Assembly: GCF_001720465.1 (NCBI RefSeq)
Contig: NZ_CP017113.1
Location: 2,728,001 to 2,792,000, forward strand
Origin: Porphyrobacter sp. LM 6
Lineage (GTDB): Bacteria; Pseudomonadota; Alphaproteobacteria; Sphingomonadales; Sphingomonadaceae
Length of the DNA: 64,000 bases
Direction: 5' to 3'
Shown: positions 41,346-50,204 of the stretch, one piece after another
Layout of the letters: every line of letters starts with the position of its first letter
Numbering within the stretch: position 1 is the first letter of the stretch
The notes under the pieces: model-generated
Told to the model about the DNA's origin: nothing
The model's database searches: none
Seen by the model: only the letters and a program-made list of their open reading frames with translations
Position numbers and translations under genes: made by a program

Positions 41346-44117
41346 TCAGAACGACTTGCGGATCGTGAAGTTGAACGTCCGGCCGTAGATTTCGTGACGG
41401 CTCGGGAAGGTCCCGACATTGTTGCCGCCCGCATCGAACAGATCGTTCTGGGTGACGAAGGGTTCGTTGGTCAGGTTGAACACTTCCGCGAGGATCTGCA
41501 CGCCGTTGAGGAAGCCATCGGCCTTCTCGAAGGTGTAACCGATCTGCGCGTCAAGGATCGTTTCCGACTGAGCGTCGGCACCCGAGAGCGAGCCGTCGAA
41601 GTTCTGCACTTCCGACAGGAACCCGGCGCGGTGACGTGCAGCCAGCTTGGCGCGGATACCATTCTTTTCGTAGAAGATATCGCCCGACCAGGTGATGTCC
41701 GAATAGCCCGGGATCGCAATCGGGTTGAAGTTCTGGTTCTGCACTTCGGCATCCGAATAGGTGATGCTGTAGAAGCCGCCGAACCCGTCGAGGGCGTCAA
41801 CCAGATCGCCGAAGTTCAGGCGCACCGTGCCTTCAACGCCGGTGATGTTGCCATCGGCGAAGTTGACCGGACCGCTGAACACACCGGTGGCGAGCTGCGG
41901 GGCGCCGGTCAGGATCGCGCCGAAGCCGGCATTGTTGATCGACTGGGTTAGATCCACGACTTCGCTGAAGTCGATAACCCAATCCGACAGATCCTTGTGG
42001 AACGCGGCAACGATGATCGCCGAACCCGGGGTAAAGTACTTCTCGACCGAGATGTCATACGACGTCGAGCGGTACGGCTGCAGTCCCGGGTTACCGCCAC
42101 CGAGGTTGAAGCACACCAGCTGCGGCGGGTTGAAGCCGATCACCGTGTCGGGAACCTGGTCGCCGTTGGTGTCGGTGCAGCTCAGCGGGTTGACGGTGAT
42201 GTTCTGGTTCGCCGTCATCTGGTCAAGCCGCGCGCGGGTGATGGTCTTGGCCGCCGCCACACGCAGGAACAGGTCCGGCATCACCTCGAAGCTGAGGTTC
42301 AGGCTCGGCAGCCAGTTGTCGTAGCTAGCACCCACGGTGTTGAGCAGGCCGCCGCCGATGGTGCCGGTCGATTCCTGTTCGGTGTCGGCATAGCGCAGAC
42401 CGATATTGCCGCGCACCGGAACCGAGCCGAGGTCGCCATCGATATTGGCCTGGATGTAGAAGTTGTGGACCTTCTCGCCGACCACCCACTGGGTGTCGAA
42501 AGTGGCCTTCTCGACCCGATAGGTCCCGTCGGTCAGGAAGCTCGAGGGATCATAGGCGAGAATGTTGTTGCCGAGGCTGCCAGTGTTGGTTTCGCCGACA
42601 ATCGCCGAGACGGGAATCGCAAGGCCGTTACCGAAAGCGGCGGTCGGACGCAGGAAGCTTTCGTTCGAGTCGAAATCCTTCTGGCGGTCGGTGTAAAGCC
42701 AGCCCACGGTGATCCGGTCGATCAGCCCGCCATCGAATTCCCAGAAGGCTTCGGCGCGCAGCTGGTTCAGTTCGTCATTGATCTTCGGCTGCTTGATGAA
42801 GCCGACCTGACCCCAGCCACCCGGATCGGTGAGCAGCACGTTCACGGCGCTGGTGTAATCGAGCAGGCTGTCGATCGAATATTCGCCATTGGGCGCGAAG
42901 GTGAAGGTCATCGTATCCTGCGCGCCCGAACGGGCACGGCCGGTACCGGCGTAGGATTCGTAGTCGATGTCATCGCGATCCAGCGTCGAGAAGCCGTAAT
43001 CGAGCACGAAGCCGAGGTTGTCGGTCGCCATCCACTCGGCATTGGCGCCGATGGCGAAGATTTCCGACTCGGCACCTTCGGTATCGGTGCGAAGAATCGG
43101 CACAACGCCGGTGTAGGTCGCGGTTTCGGCAAACGGGCCGCTGCCGGTGGCACCCGCGAACGAAGCACCGCTCCACGAAGCGATCGGGGTTTCGGTACCG
43201 CGGAAGATGCCGCTGTCCTTGGTGCTGGTGTAGAACGAGTCGACCGTCAGCGAGAAGTTGTCGGCCGGTTCGAACTGGAGCGCACCGGTGAGCGAGGTAC
43301 GCTCGAAGTTGCGGCTCACCACGCCCTGACGCGGGTTGTCGGCCGGATAGATCACGCCGCCCGCGGTGCGGCCGACCTGGAAGCGGTTGGTCTTGAGCTC
43401 GCGCGAGATGAACTGCGTCGGGATCGACTGGATCGTCGCGCCGAGCGACCAGCCAACGGTCCCTGCCTCGTTCTGGTCGATGTAGCTGCCGAAGAAGCGG
43501 TAGCCGTCATCGGCGAAATCGGGGTTGAGCGAGCCGTTGTCGTTGATCGTGTAGGTGCCCGACAAGGTGATCTGGCGCTTCTTCGAATCGAGCGGACGCA
43601 CGGTGCGCAGGTCGACCGCGCCGGCGATGCCGATTGCGGCAAGCTGGGCGTCGCCGGTCTTGTAGACCACACCCGAAGCGACAAGTTCCGAGGGGAACTG
43701 GTCGAATTCGATCCCGCGGTTGTTACCCGCCGAAACGACTTCGCGGCCATTGAGCAGCGCGAGGCTGAAGTCCGGGCCGAGGCCGCGGATCGAAACCTGC
43801 TGCGAACGGCCGCGCACGCGCTGGGCGGTGACGCCGGGCAGACGGGCAAGCGAGTCGGCGATCGACTGGTCAGGCAGCAGGCCGATGTCTTCCGACGCGA
43901 TCACTTCGACGATCGAGGTCGCGTTGCGCTTGGCATCGAGCGAGGTCTGGATCGAGCTACGGATACCGGTGACGATAATGTCGCCTTCAGCCGGCTCTTC
44001 GGTGACAGCTGCCTCTTCGGCGTCCTGCGCCAGAAGCGGCGCGGCCGTGGTGGCGAGCGCCAGAGTCGCGGCACCGCACAGCAGGCGCGCGCTTACATTG
44101 ATCCCGTTCTTCTTCAT
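41346..44117 (-). CDS. TonB-dependent receptor (putative malto-oligosaccharide/glucan receptor)
   Basis: 923 aa. GGAGGGG before ATG 44117; the longer frame to 44171 adds no signal. Signal peptide (about 1-31, ending PLLAQ), a TonB-box-like EGDIIVTGIRSS, plug domain (IASEDIGLLPDQSIADSLARLPGV, VSIRGLGPDFSLALLNGREV), a long beta-barrel and a terminal aromatic residue (FTIRKSF) are all in place. Neighbouring GH13/GH97 genes and halogenase/DUF6445 genes suggest a carbohydrate receptor of the Caulobacter MalA class; substrate is inferred. Confidence 0.93.
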   Translation of the reverse strand: MKKNGINVSARLLCGAATLALATTAAPLLAQDAEEAAVTEEPAEGDIIVTGIRSSIQTSLDAKRNATSIVEVIASEDIGLLPDQSIADSLARLPGVTAQRVRGRSQQVSIRGLGPDFSLALLNGREVVSAGNNRGIEFDQFPSELVASGVVYKTGDAQLAAIGIAGAVDLRTVRPLDSKKRQITLSGTYTINDNGSLNPDFADDGYRFFGSYIDQNEAGTVGWSLGATIQSIPTQFISRELKTNRFQVGRTAGGVIYPADNPRQGVVSRNFERTSLTGALQFEPADNFSLTVDSFYTSTKDSGIFRGTETPIASWSGASFAGATGSGPFAETATYTGVVPILRTDTEGAESEIFAIGANAEWMATDNLGFVLDYGFSTLDRDDIDYESYAGTGRARSGAQDTMTFTFAPNGEYSIDSLLDYTSAVNVLLTDPGGWGQVGFIKQPKINDELNQLRAEAFWEFDGGLIDRITVGWLYTDRQKDFDSNESFLRPTAAFGNGLAIPVSAIVGETNTGSLGNNILAYDPSSFLTDGTYRVEKATFDTQWVVGEKVHNFYIQANIDGDLGSVPVRGNIGLRYADTEQESTGTIGGGLLNTVGASYDNWLPSLNLSFEVMPDLFLRVAAAKTITRARLDQMTANQNITVNPLSCTDTNGDQVPDTVIGFNPPQLVCFNLGGGNPGLQPYRSTSYDISVEKYFTPGSAIIVAAFHKDLSDWVIDFSEVVDLTQSINNAGFGAILTGAPQLATGVFSGPVNFADGNITGVEGTVRLNFGDLVDALDGFGGFYSITYSDAEVQNQNFNPIAIPGYSDITWSGDIFYEKNGIRAKLAARHRAGFLSEVQNFDGSLSGADAQSETILDAQIGYTFEKADGFLNGVQILAEVFNLTNEPFVTQNDLFDAGGNNVGTFPSRHEIYGRTFNFTIRKSF

Positions 44118-44477
44118 CGAAAATCCCCTCCGCCAAGCGACATCAATGTGCGCTTTTGCAGGTTTTTTCATAGCCCAACATGAACCTCAGGTAAATCGCC
44201 AATCTGCGCTTTGATGACAGCGCTGTGAAAAATGGTCATTATTACATTATTTCATAGCTTTATGGCACTTATTGTGAACGTTATCAGGGTTTTTGCCCAC
44301 TAGCTCGCGCCAGAATGTTGCCCGATGGACACAGTTTTGCGCACGATTTGCAGGGCGCAGCCCGATCCGGAGGCACAATTCCCGGCGGACAAGCGCTTTC
44401 TTCAACCTTTCCACGCATTTACAGACATTTAAGCATACGCCTTTGCCTTCAGAGACGGATTTGATAGGCTTCGCTCC
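44118..44477. promoter_or_regulatory. Divergent AT-rich control region between TonB receptor and DUF6445 gene
   Basis: 360 bp without a gene. The part 44200-44300 is strikingly AT-rich and holds TGTGAACGTTATCA-like imperfect dyad (about 44272-44286), which resembles a CG-centred LacI-type operator, plus a TTTTGCA half-site near 44151. Promoters for both genes must lie here, but no clear -35/-10 can be assigned. Confidence 0.4.
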
Positions 44478-45212
44478 ATGGTCGATGACACCCCTTCTTC
44501 TGCTGCAAATGCCCTTGAAGGCTGGGGAATCCGCGTCGGCCAGCCCGCGCTTTCGACCTTCTCGGCGCAGAGCCACCGCCTGGTGACGATCGACGGCCTG
44601 CTGGAGACCCCCGAACAGGCCCTTTCCCAAGCCGTTTTGCAAAATTTTGCAAAAATCACGCCGCAGTATCCCGGGGTGCGCGCAGCCTTGCCGCCGCAGG
44701 TCTGTGCAGGCTGGCTGGCGCAGCTTGGGCCGCTGCTCGATCATTGGTTCGGCGCGGCGCCGCACGGGTGGGAGATGCAGGCGTGGTATTCGCTGGTAAC
44801 CTCCCCGCCCGCCGCGCTACTGCCGATCCAGCGGCTGCCGCATGTCGATGGCACCGATCCTGCGCAGATCGCGATGATGCTCTACCTCCACCGCACCGGA
44901 CACGGCGGGACGGCCTTCTTCCGCCACCGCACGACCGGACTCGAGTCGCTCTCGGCCGAGACCTATCCGCGCTATGCTGCCGCGCTCCATGCCGATGTCG
45001 CGCGCACCGGCCTGCCACCGGCCGCCTACCCCACCGACGGCGCACCGCATTTCGAGCGCACCCATGTGGTGCCGGGCCACTTCAACAGCGCGGTGTTCTA
45101 TCGCGGCAACATCCTGCATAGCGGGGTGATCGACAATCACGCCCCCCTCAGCGCCGACCCGCGCGAGGGGCGGCTGACCATCAACGCCTTCTTCCGCCCG
45201 GCAGCGGCGTAA
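44478..45212 (+). CDS. DUF6445-family protein, candidate 2-oxoglutarate/Fe(II) oxygenase fold
   Basis: 244 aa, no signal peptide. HVDGTD (His-x-Asp), a later His in NILHSGVI and Arg in EGRLTINAFF form the order H-x-D...H...R of cupin-like 2-oxoglutarate/Fe(II) dioxygenases such as prolyl hydroxylases. DUF6445 proteins regularly accompany tryptophan-halogenase-like and TonB receptor genes. Here the gene is 19 bases before the second halogenase gene and divergent from the receptor. Codons 53-60 contain an AT-rich double palindrome (44635-44654). Confidence 0.75.
   Translation: MVDDTPSSAANALEGWGIRVGQPALSTFSAQSHRLVTIDGLLETPEQALSQAVLQNFAKITPQYPGVRAALPPQVCAGWLAQLGPLLDHWFGAAPHGWEMQAWYSLVTSPPAALLPIQRLPHVDGTDPAQIAMMLYLHRTGHGGTAFFRHRTTGLESLSAETYPRYAAALHADVARTGLPPAAYPTDGAPHFERTHVVPGHFNSAVFYRGNILHSGVIDNHAPLSADPREGRLTINAFFRPAAA
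44635..44654. repeat. Tandem palindrome TTTTGCAAAA x2 inside the DUF6445 gene
   Basis: Two directly adjacent perfect 10-bp palindromes, TTTTGCAAAA (44635-44644 and 44645-44654), in a gene that is otherwise GC-rich. They share the TTTGCA half-site seen in the dyads at 34895 and 35026, so they may be an intragenic LacI-family operator. The coding meaning (VLQNFAK) is kept in frame. Confidence 0.5.
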
Positions 45213-45231
45213 CAGGATACAGGGATGAGCG

Positions 45232-46752
45232 ATGACTGAGGGATCGGTGCGCAAACTGGTGATCGTCGGCGGCGGCACCGCCGGATGGATCACCGCTGCG
45301 GCCTTCGCGCGGCTGCTCGGCCAGCGCTTGGAGATCGAACTGGTCGAGAGCGAGGCGATCGGCACGGTCGGCGTCGGCGAGGCGACGATCCCGCAGATCA
45401 TCCGATTGAACACCATCCTCGGGATCGACGAGCACGATTTCCTGCGCCGCACCTCGGGCACCTTCAAGCTCGGTATCGAGTTCGTCGACTGGGGCAGCCT
45501 CGGCAGCCGCTATCTCCACACCTTCGGCGATACCGGGCTGAACCTCGCCGGGGTTGCCTTCCACCATTACTGGCGGCGCAGCATGGCTAGCGGCGCGCAG
45601 AGCAGCCTGTGGGACTTCTCGCTGCATCAGGCGGCGGCTGATCAGGCGCGCTTCGGCAAGCTCGACCGCGTCGGCAACACCGCGATGACGGGGCTGGCCT
45701 ATGCCTATCACTTCGATGCCAGCCGCTACGCGCTCTATCTGCGCGACTATTCCGAACAGCGCGGCGTGACCCGCACCGAGGGCATCGTCGAGAGCGTCGA
45801 GCGCGACGGGACGAGCGGCGATATCACCGCGATCAGCCTCAAGGGCGGCAAGCGGGTGGCGGGCGATTTCTTCATCGACTGCACCGGCTTTCGCGCGCTC
45901 TTGCTCGGGCAGGAACTGGGCGTTGGTTATGACGACTGGTCGCGCTGGTTGCCGTGCGACCGCGCGCTGGCCGTGCCGAGCGAGCGCCTGCCAACCATCG
46001 TGCCCTATACCCGCGCCACCGCGAAGAAGGCGGGCTGGCAGTGGCGAATCCCGCTCCAGCACCGCACCGGCAACGGCCATGTCTATTCGAGCGGGTTCAT
46101 TTCCGACGAGGCCGCCGCTGACACGCTGCTGGCCGGGCTCGACACCAAGGCGCTCGATGATCCACGCCCGATCCGCTTCACCACCGGACGGCGGCAGGCG
46201 TTCTGGTCGCACAACTGCGTCGCGCTGGGGCTGGCGAGCGGGTTTCTCGAACCGCTGGAATCGACCAGCATCCACCTGATCCAGTCGCACGTGAGCCGGT
46301 TGATCCAGCTCTTCCCGCGATCAGCCCATGCCGAAGTCGAGCGCGCCGAATACAACCGCCGCTGCACCGCCGAGTTCGAGCAGATCCGCGACTTCCTGAT
46401 CCTGCACTACCACCAGACCGCGCGCGAGGATTCGGAGTTCTGGCGCTACTGCAAGAATATGGATGTGCCCGACAGCCTGACCCACAAGCTGGCGCTGTTC
46501 GCCGCGTCAGGCCGGGTGGGCCGCGATGTCGATGATCTGTTCCGCGATGCGAGCTGGGTGCAGGTGATGCTGGGCCAGGGCATCGTGCCGGCCGATTACG
46601 ATCCGATGGCCGACCAGATCGAACCCGCGCAGCTCAGCGAATTCCTCGCCAATCTGAAGACGCTGATTGCGCGCAGCGTGGCCGGCCTGCCTAGCCATGA
46701 GGACTATCTGCGCCAGCACTGCGCCGCCGATCCGGCCAGCCTCGCGGCCTAG
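45232..46752 (+). CDS. Flavin-dependent tryptophan-halogenase-like protein 2
   Basis: 506 aa, paralogue of the gene at 39630 with the same length. FAD motif GGGTAGW at 13-19, catalytic lysine equivalent Lys79 (GTFKLGIEFVDW), WxWxIP as GWQWRIPLQ, and GFLEPLESTSIHLIQ. All residues needed for FADH2/halide chemistry seem intact, so it is not obviously a decayed copy. It is co-transcribed with the DUF6445 gene; substrate unknown. Confidence 0.88.
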   Translation: MTEGSVRKLVIVGGGTAGWITAAAFARLLGQRLEIELVESEAIGTVGVGEATIPQIIRLNTILGIDEHDFLRRTSGTFKLGIEFVDWGSLGSRYLHTFGDTGLNLAGVAFHHYWRRSMASGAQSSLWDFSLHQAAADQARFGKLDRVGNTAMTGLAYAYHFDASRYALYLRDYSEQRGVTRTEGIVESVERDGTSGDITAISLKGGKRVAGDFFIDCTGFRALLLGQELGVGYDDWSRWLPCDRALAVPSERLPTIVPYTRATAKKAGWQWRIPLQHRTGNGHVYSSGFISDEAAADTLLAGLDTKALDDPRPIRFTTGRRQAFWSHNCVALGLASGFLEPLESTSIHLIQSHVSRLIQLFPRSAHAEVERAEYNRRCTAEFEQIRDFLILHYHQTAREDSEFWRYCKNMDVPDSLTHKLALFAASGRVGRDVDDLFRDASWVQVMLGQGIVPADYDPMADQIEPAQLSEFLANLKTLIARSVAGLPSHEDYLRQHCAADPASLAA

Positions 46753-46771
46753 GACAGAGCCCCAACGAAAA

Positions 46772-46800
46772 AGGGCGGCGTGGTTGCCCACACCGCCCCT
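46772..46800. terminator. Hairpin between convergent halogenase 2 and cytochrome c genes
   Basis: GGGCGGCGTGG (46773-46783) pairs with CCACACCGCCC (46788-46798) with one mismatch and a short loop; A-run CGAAAA on the left gives a T-run in the minus direction. It probably terminates the cytochrome c transcript arriving from the right and perhaps the other one as well. Confidence 0.6.
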
Positions 46801-46822
46801 TCGATCGCCTTGCGGCAATAGC

Positions 46823-47314
46823 TTACTTCTTGGTGCTGGCGAGATAGGCCACCAGGTTGGCACGATCCTGATCGTCCTTGATGCCCGGGAAGGCCATCTT
46901 GGTGCCGGGCATGAAGCCCTTCGGATCCTTGAGGTATTCGAACAGGGTCGCTTCGTCCCAGGTCACGCCGCTGTTCTTGTTGGCGTCCGAATAGGCGAAA
47001 CCGGCAACCTGGCCCGACTTGCGGCCGACCACGTTGTAGAGCGACGGGCCGACGCGGTTCACACCTTCGTCAAGCACGTGGCACGAACGGCACAGCGCGA
47101 ACACCTTTTCGCCGGCAGCGGCGTCGGTGGTCATGCCGGCAAATTCAACCTTGGCACCGGCTTCAGCAGCAGGCGCAGCCGGTTCGGCAGTCGGAGCAGC
47201 CGCAGCAGCTTCGGTCGCTTCGGGGGCCGGAGCTTCCGCTTCCTTACCGCCGCAGGCCGAAAGAGTAGCAAGGCTGGCCAGCGCGGCTGCCCCCATCAGG
47301 AAATTACGCTTCAT
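46823..47314 (-). CDS. Lipoprotein monohaem cytochrome c (class I, c2/cy-like)
   Basis: 163 aa from MKRNFLMG at 47314 (the frame is open to 47383). A lipobox LSAC (Cys near residue 21) after a hydrophobic signal predicts a lipid-anchored periplasmic protein. A ~45-residue Ala/Pro/Glu-rich linker then leads to one cytochrome c domain: CRSCH haem site, YNVVGRKSG, and GTKMAF with the Met axial ligand. A tethered cytochrome with a flexible linker resembles cytochrome cy and could re-reduce the reaction centre in this pufC-less strain, or serve respiration. Confidence 0.9.
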   Translation of the reverse strand: MKRNFLMGAAALASLATLSACGGKEAEAPAPEATEAAAAAPTAEPAAPAAEAGAKVEFAGMTTDAAAGEKVFALCRSCHVLDEGVNRVGPSLYNVVGRKSGQVAGFAYSDANKNSGVTWDEATLFEYLKDPKGFMPGTKMAFPGIKDDQDRANLVAYLASTKK

Positions 47315-47524
47315 GGTCGTGTGTCCTCTGAACAACTTGTTCCTCCCGCATCCCCGCGGGCCATAAACCAGATTTTCGGGCATGGAAAGCGGGACTTCAC
47401 GCTACGGTTGCCCCCTTCTCCACAATCCGTAAGCGCTTAATCGCGGCGACGCGAAAGGGTTCCCGGCGACCTTCGAAACCGGCGCATTATTGCCTTGTGC
47501 TCCAGCCGCGCTAAACACGGGGCC

Positions 47525-48337
47525 ATGATCAAGAAACTGCCGTGGCACACCAAGGCCATTCTCGCGCTTGTGGCATTCATGCCGTTCTATTTCGGGATTG
47601 CCGCGCTCGGCACCAAGATCGGCCTGTGGGGCTGGCAGACCGGCCTCTTGGCACTGACGATGGGTGGCGGGGTGATCCTGCTCGGCCTCGTCTCGCTTGC
47701 CGCGCTCGTTTCGCTGGTGCTGGGCGTTCGCGCCGTGCCGCGCTCGAATGGCGTGCTCGCGATCGCGATCATCGGCCTGCTGATACCTGCGGCGGTGTTT
47801 GTGCTGTTTTTGGCGGCGGGCAGCAAGGCGGCGGACAATCCGATCCACGACATTGCCACCGATACCGCCGATCCGCCGGCGTTCTCGGAAGCCACGATGC
47901 GCGCGCGCGCCGAAAGCGGCGCCAATCCGCTCAGCGACTACCAGACCCCGCTCGGCCGGCTCGAGGTGTTCAAGGATGTGGATCCCGAACTCGCGGTGAA
48001 ATCCCACGCACAGATCATCACCGATCGCCCCGATCGCCCGGCGCCGCTGCCGCTCGGCGGGGCGACGCGCGAGGATGGTGTGCGCGCCGTTGCCGCGGCG
48101 ATGGCGGAAATGGGCCTGCGCGACATCCGCAGCGACTTTGCCGCCGGGACCGTGGAGGGCGTGGCCGAAACCTTCTGGTTCGGGTTCAAGGATGACGTCG
48201 TGGCGCGCGTGGGCGATGCGGAGATCGATTTCCGTTCGGTCAGCCGTGTCGGGCGCAGCGATCTGGGCGCGAACACCGCGCGCATCATCAAGCTGCGCGA
48301 GCTCACCGCCGCGCAGCTCGGCAAGGCTAGTCGCTGA
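47525..48337 (+). CDS. DUF1499-family membrane protein
   Basis: 270 aa. The ATG at 47525 (MIKKLPWHTKA) is preferred to an upstream in-frame ATG at 47495. Three transmembrane helices (about 11-30, 38-62, 69-92) are followed by a soluble DUF1499 domain (YQTPLGRLEVFKDVDPELAV ... FWFGFKDDVVARVGDAEIDFRSVSRVGRSDLGANTARI). DUF1499 proteins have no settled function. It overlaps the 3' end of the convergent phosphatidyltransferase gene by 11 bases. Confidence 0.85.
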   Translation: MIKKLPWHTKAILALVAFMPFYFGIAALGTKIGLWGWQTGLLALTMGGGVILLGLVSLAALVSLVLGVRAVPRSNGVLAIAIIGLLIPAAVFVLFLAAGSKAADNPIHDIATDTADPPAFSEATMRARAESGANPLSDYQTPLGRLEVFKDVDPELAVKSHAQIITDRPDRPAPLPLGGATREDGVRAVAAAMAEMGLRDIRSDFAAGTVEGVAETFWFGFKDDVVARVGDAEIDFRSVSRVGRSDLGANTARIIKLRELTAAQLGKASR

Positions 48338-48932
48338 ACGCCACTACCGCCATCGCGCTGCGCTGGAAAACGGTCAGCACGCATAGTGCGGCATAGGCGT
48401 AGGCGAGCCCTGCGAACCACGCTGGCATCAGGCACATGGCGATGAAGACGAGGATCGTCTCAGTGCCCTCGGCCAGCCCGGTCGAATAGAAGAAGCTCTT
48501 CTTGCCATGCGCCTCGGTGGTCGCACCGCGTTTGCCCGCGATCACGGCAAAGGCGAGGAAACTCACCCCCGTCAGCACGAAGCTGGCGACCAGCACCAGC
48601 GCAGGCAGAGCGTTGGCGGGCGCGAGGATGCCGAAGCCGAGCGGAATGCTCACATAGAAGGCGAAGTCCGCGACGATATCGAAATAGCCGCCAAGGTCGG
48701 AAGGCCCGCGCACCCGTGCCACCGCGCCGTCGAGCCCATCGAGCAGCCGGTTGGCGATGATCAACGCGAGGCCCCAGCCGATATGGCCAAGTGCAATAGC
48801 AGCGGCTCCGGCAAGGCCCAGCGCAAGGCCGGTAAAGGTCAGCGCATTGGCGCTCACCCCCGCCCCGGCCAGCGTCCGGCCGATGGCATTGAGCGGCGGG
48901 TCGATCAGCGGGCGCAGCTTGGCGTCAAGCAT
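48327..48932 (-). CDS. CDP-alcohol phosphatidyltransferase family protein
   Basis: 201 aa, six hydrophobic helices. The diagnostic CDP-OH motif DG(x2)AR(x8)G(x3)D(x3)D is present as DGLDGAVARVRGPSDLGGYFDIVAD near residues 65-89, so it should transfer a phosphatidyl group from CDP-diacylglycerol or a related donor to an alcohol. Which alcohol cannot be told from sequence. It overlaps the upstream transporter gene by 8 bases, suggesting co-expression. Confidence 0.88.
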   Translation of the reverse strand: MLDAKLRPLIDPPLNAIGRTLAGAGVSANALTFTGLALGLAGAAAIALGHIGWGLALIIANRLLDGLDGAVARVRGPSDLGGYFDIVADFAFYVSIPLGFGILAPANALPALVLVASFVLTGVSFLAFAVIAGKRGATTEAHGKKSFFYSTGLAEGTETILVFIAMCLMPAWFAGLAYAYAALCVLTVFQRSAMAVVAFSD

Positions 48933-50199
48933 AGGTGACCAGCCCGATCCACGCCCCCGTCATCGCGCTGGCGAGGTTGCCGGAAACCCAGCTCTTCATC
49001 CCCAGCGCGGCCGCTTCGGCGCGGCGTTCGGGGCAGAGCGTGCCGATGGTCGACACCAAGAGGCCAACGCTGGCAAGGTTGGCGACGCCGCACAGCGCAT
49101 AGGTGACAATCAGCATCGAGCGCGGCCCCAGCGTGCCTGCGGGCAGCGCAGCGAGTTCGAGATAGGCGACATATTCGTTGAGCACCGCCTTGGTCCCCAT
49201 AAGGCCGCCCGCCGCGCCCGCCTCGGCCCAGGGCACGCCCAATAGCCACATGAAGGGCGCGAGCACCCAGCCGAACAACCGCTTGAGGCTGATCGCCTCG
49301 CCATCGACCAGCGGCAGTGCGGCCAGCGCCATATCAACCAGCGCCACCAGCGCAAACACGGTGATGATCACGGCGATCACCGCGAGGAACAGCTGCATCC
49401 CGTCCATCGCACCCTTGATGACCGCGTCGATGCTGCTTTCGTACCGGAGGCCGGGGTCCTCCTTTTCGACCTCGGTCGCGGTGTCCTCGGCTTGGCCCGG
49501 CACCATCAACCGCGCGATCAGCAGCGCGGCGGGGAGCGAGATCAGCGAGGCGGAAATCATGTGGCCGACGGCATCGGGTACGGTGGCCTTCAGCGTCGTC
49601 GCATAGAGGATCAGGATCGCGCCAGAGATCGTCGCCATCGTCAGGGTCATGATCTGGAACAGCTCGGAACGACTGACGCGCGCGAAATAGGCGCGGGTCA
49701 CAAGCGGCGCTTCGACCACGCCGAGGAACACGCTCGCCCCGCCCGACAGGCCGACCACGCCCGATACACCGAGCGAACGGCGCAGCAGGAACGAGAGGCC
49801 ATTGACGATCCAGCGCAGCACCCCCCAGTGCCACAACAGCGCCGCAAACGCCGAGAACACAATCACCAGCGGCAGGATCTGGAAGGCGATCACCAGCGGC
49901 GGCTGTGCGCCTTCCTTGAGCGCAAAGGGAAGCTCCGCCCCGCCGAGATAGCCGAACATATAGGACGAGCCCTTGAGCGTCGCCGCCTCGACTGCGCTGA
50001 CCGCGTCATTGACGAGCCCGACCGCCGCCCACACCACCGGCACGCGCACGATCACCACCGCCAGCAGCCCCTGCATCAGCAACGCGCCCGCGATCCACTT
50101 CCAGCCGGGCAGGCTACGGCGGTTCTCGCTGAAGCCCCACGCGAGGCCCATCAGCACCGCAATGCCGATGATCCCGCGGAATTGGTCGAACAGTTCCAT
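48925..50199 (-). CDS. Concentrative nucleoside transporter (NupC/CNT family)
   Basis: 424 aa from MELFDQFRG at 50199; the longer frame to 50241 would enter the next gene. Multi-helix CNT protein with the family signatures GVSGVVGLSGGASVFLGVVEAPLVTRAYF and MGTKAVLNEYVAYLELAAL, and NLASVGLLVSTIGTLCPERR near the C-terminus. It is expected to import nucleosides with H+ or Na+. Same direction as its neighbours. Confidence 0.92.
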   Translation of the reverse strand: MELFDQFRGIIGIAVLMGLAWGFSENRRSLPGWKWIAGALLMQGLLAVVIVRVPVVWAAVGLVNDAVSAVEAATLKGSSYMFGYLGGAELPFALKEGAQPPLVIAFQILPLVIVFSAFAALLWHWGVLRWIVNGLSFLLRRSLGVSGVVGLSGGASVFLGVVEAPLVTRAYFARVSRSELFQIMTLTMATISGAILILYATTLKATVPDAVGHMISASLISLPAALLIARLMVPGQAEDTATEVEKEDPGLRYESSIDAVIKGAMDGMQLFLAVIAVIITVFALVALVDMALAALPLVDGEAISLKRLFGWVLAPFMWLLGVPWAEAGAAGGLMGTKAVLNEYVAYLELAALPAGTLGPRSMLIVTYALCGVANLASVGLLVSTIGTLCPERRAEAAALGMKSWVSGNLASAMTGAWIGLVTYA

Positions 50200-50204
50200 C
50201 GCTC

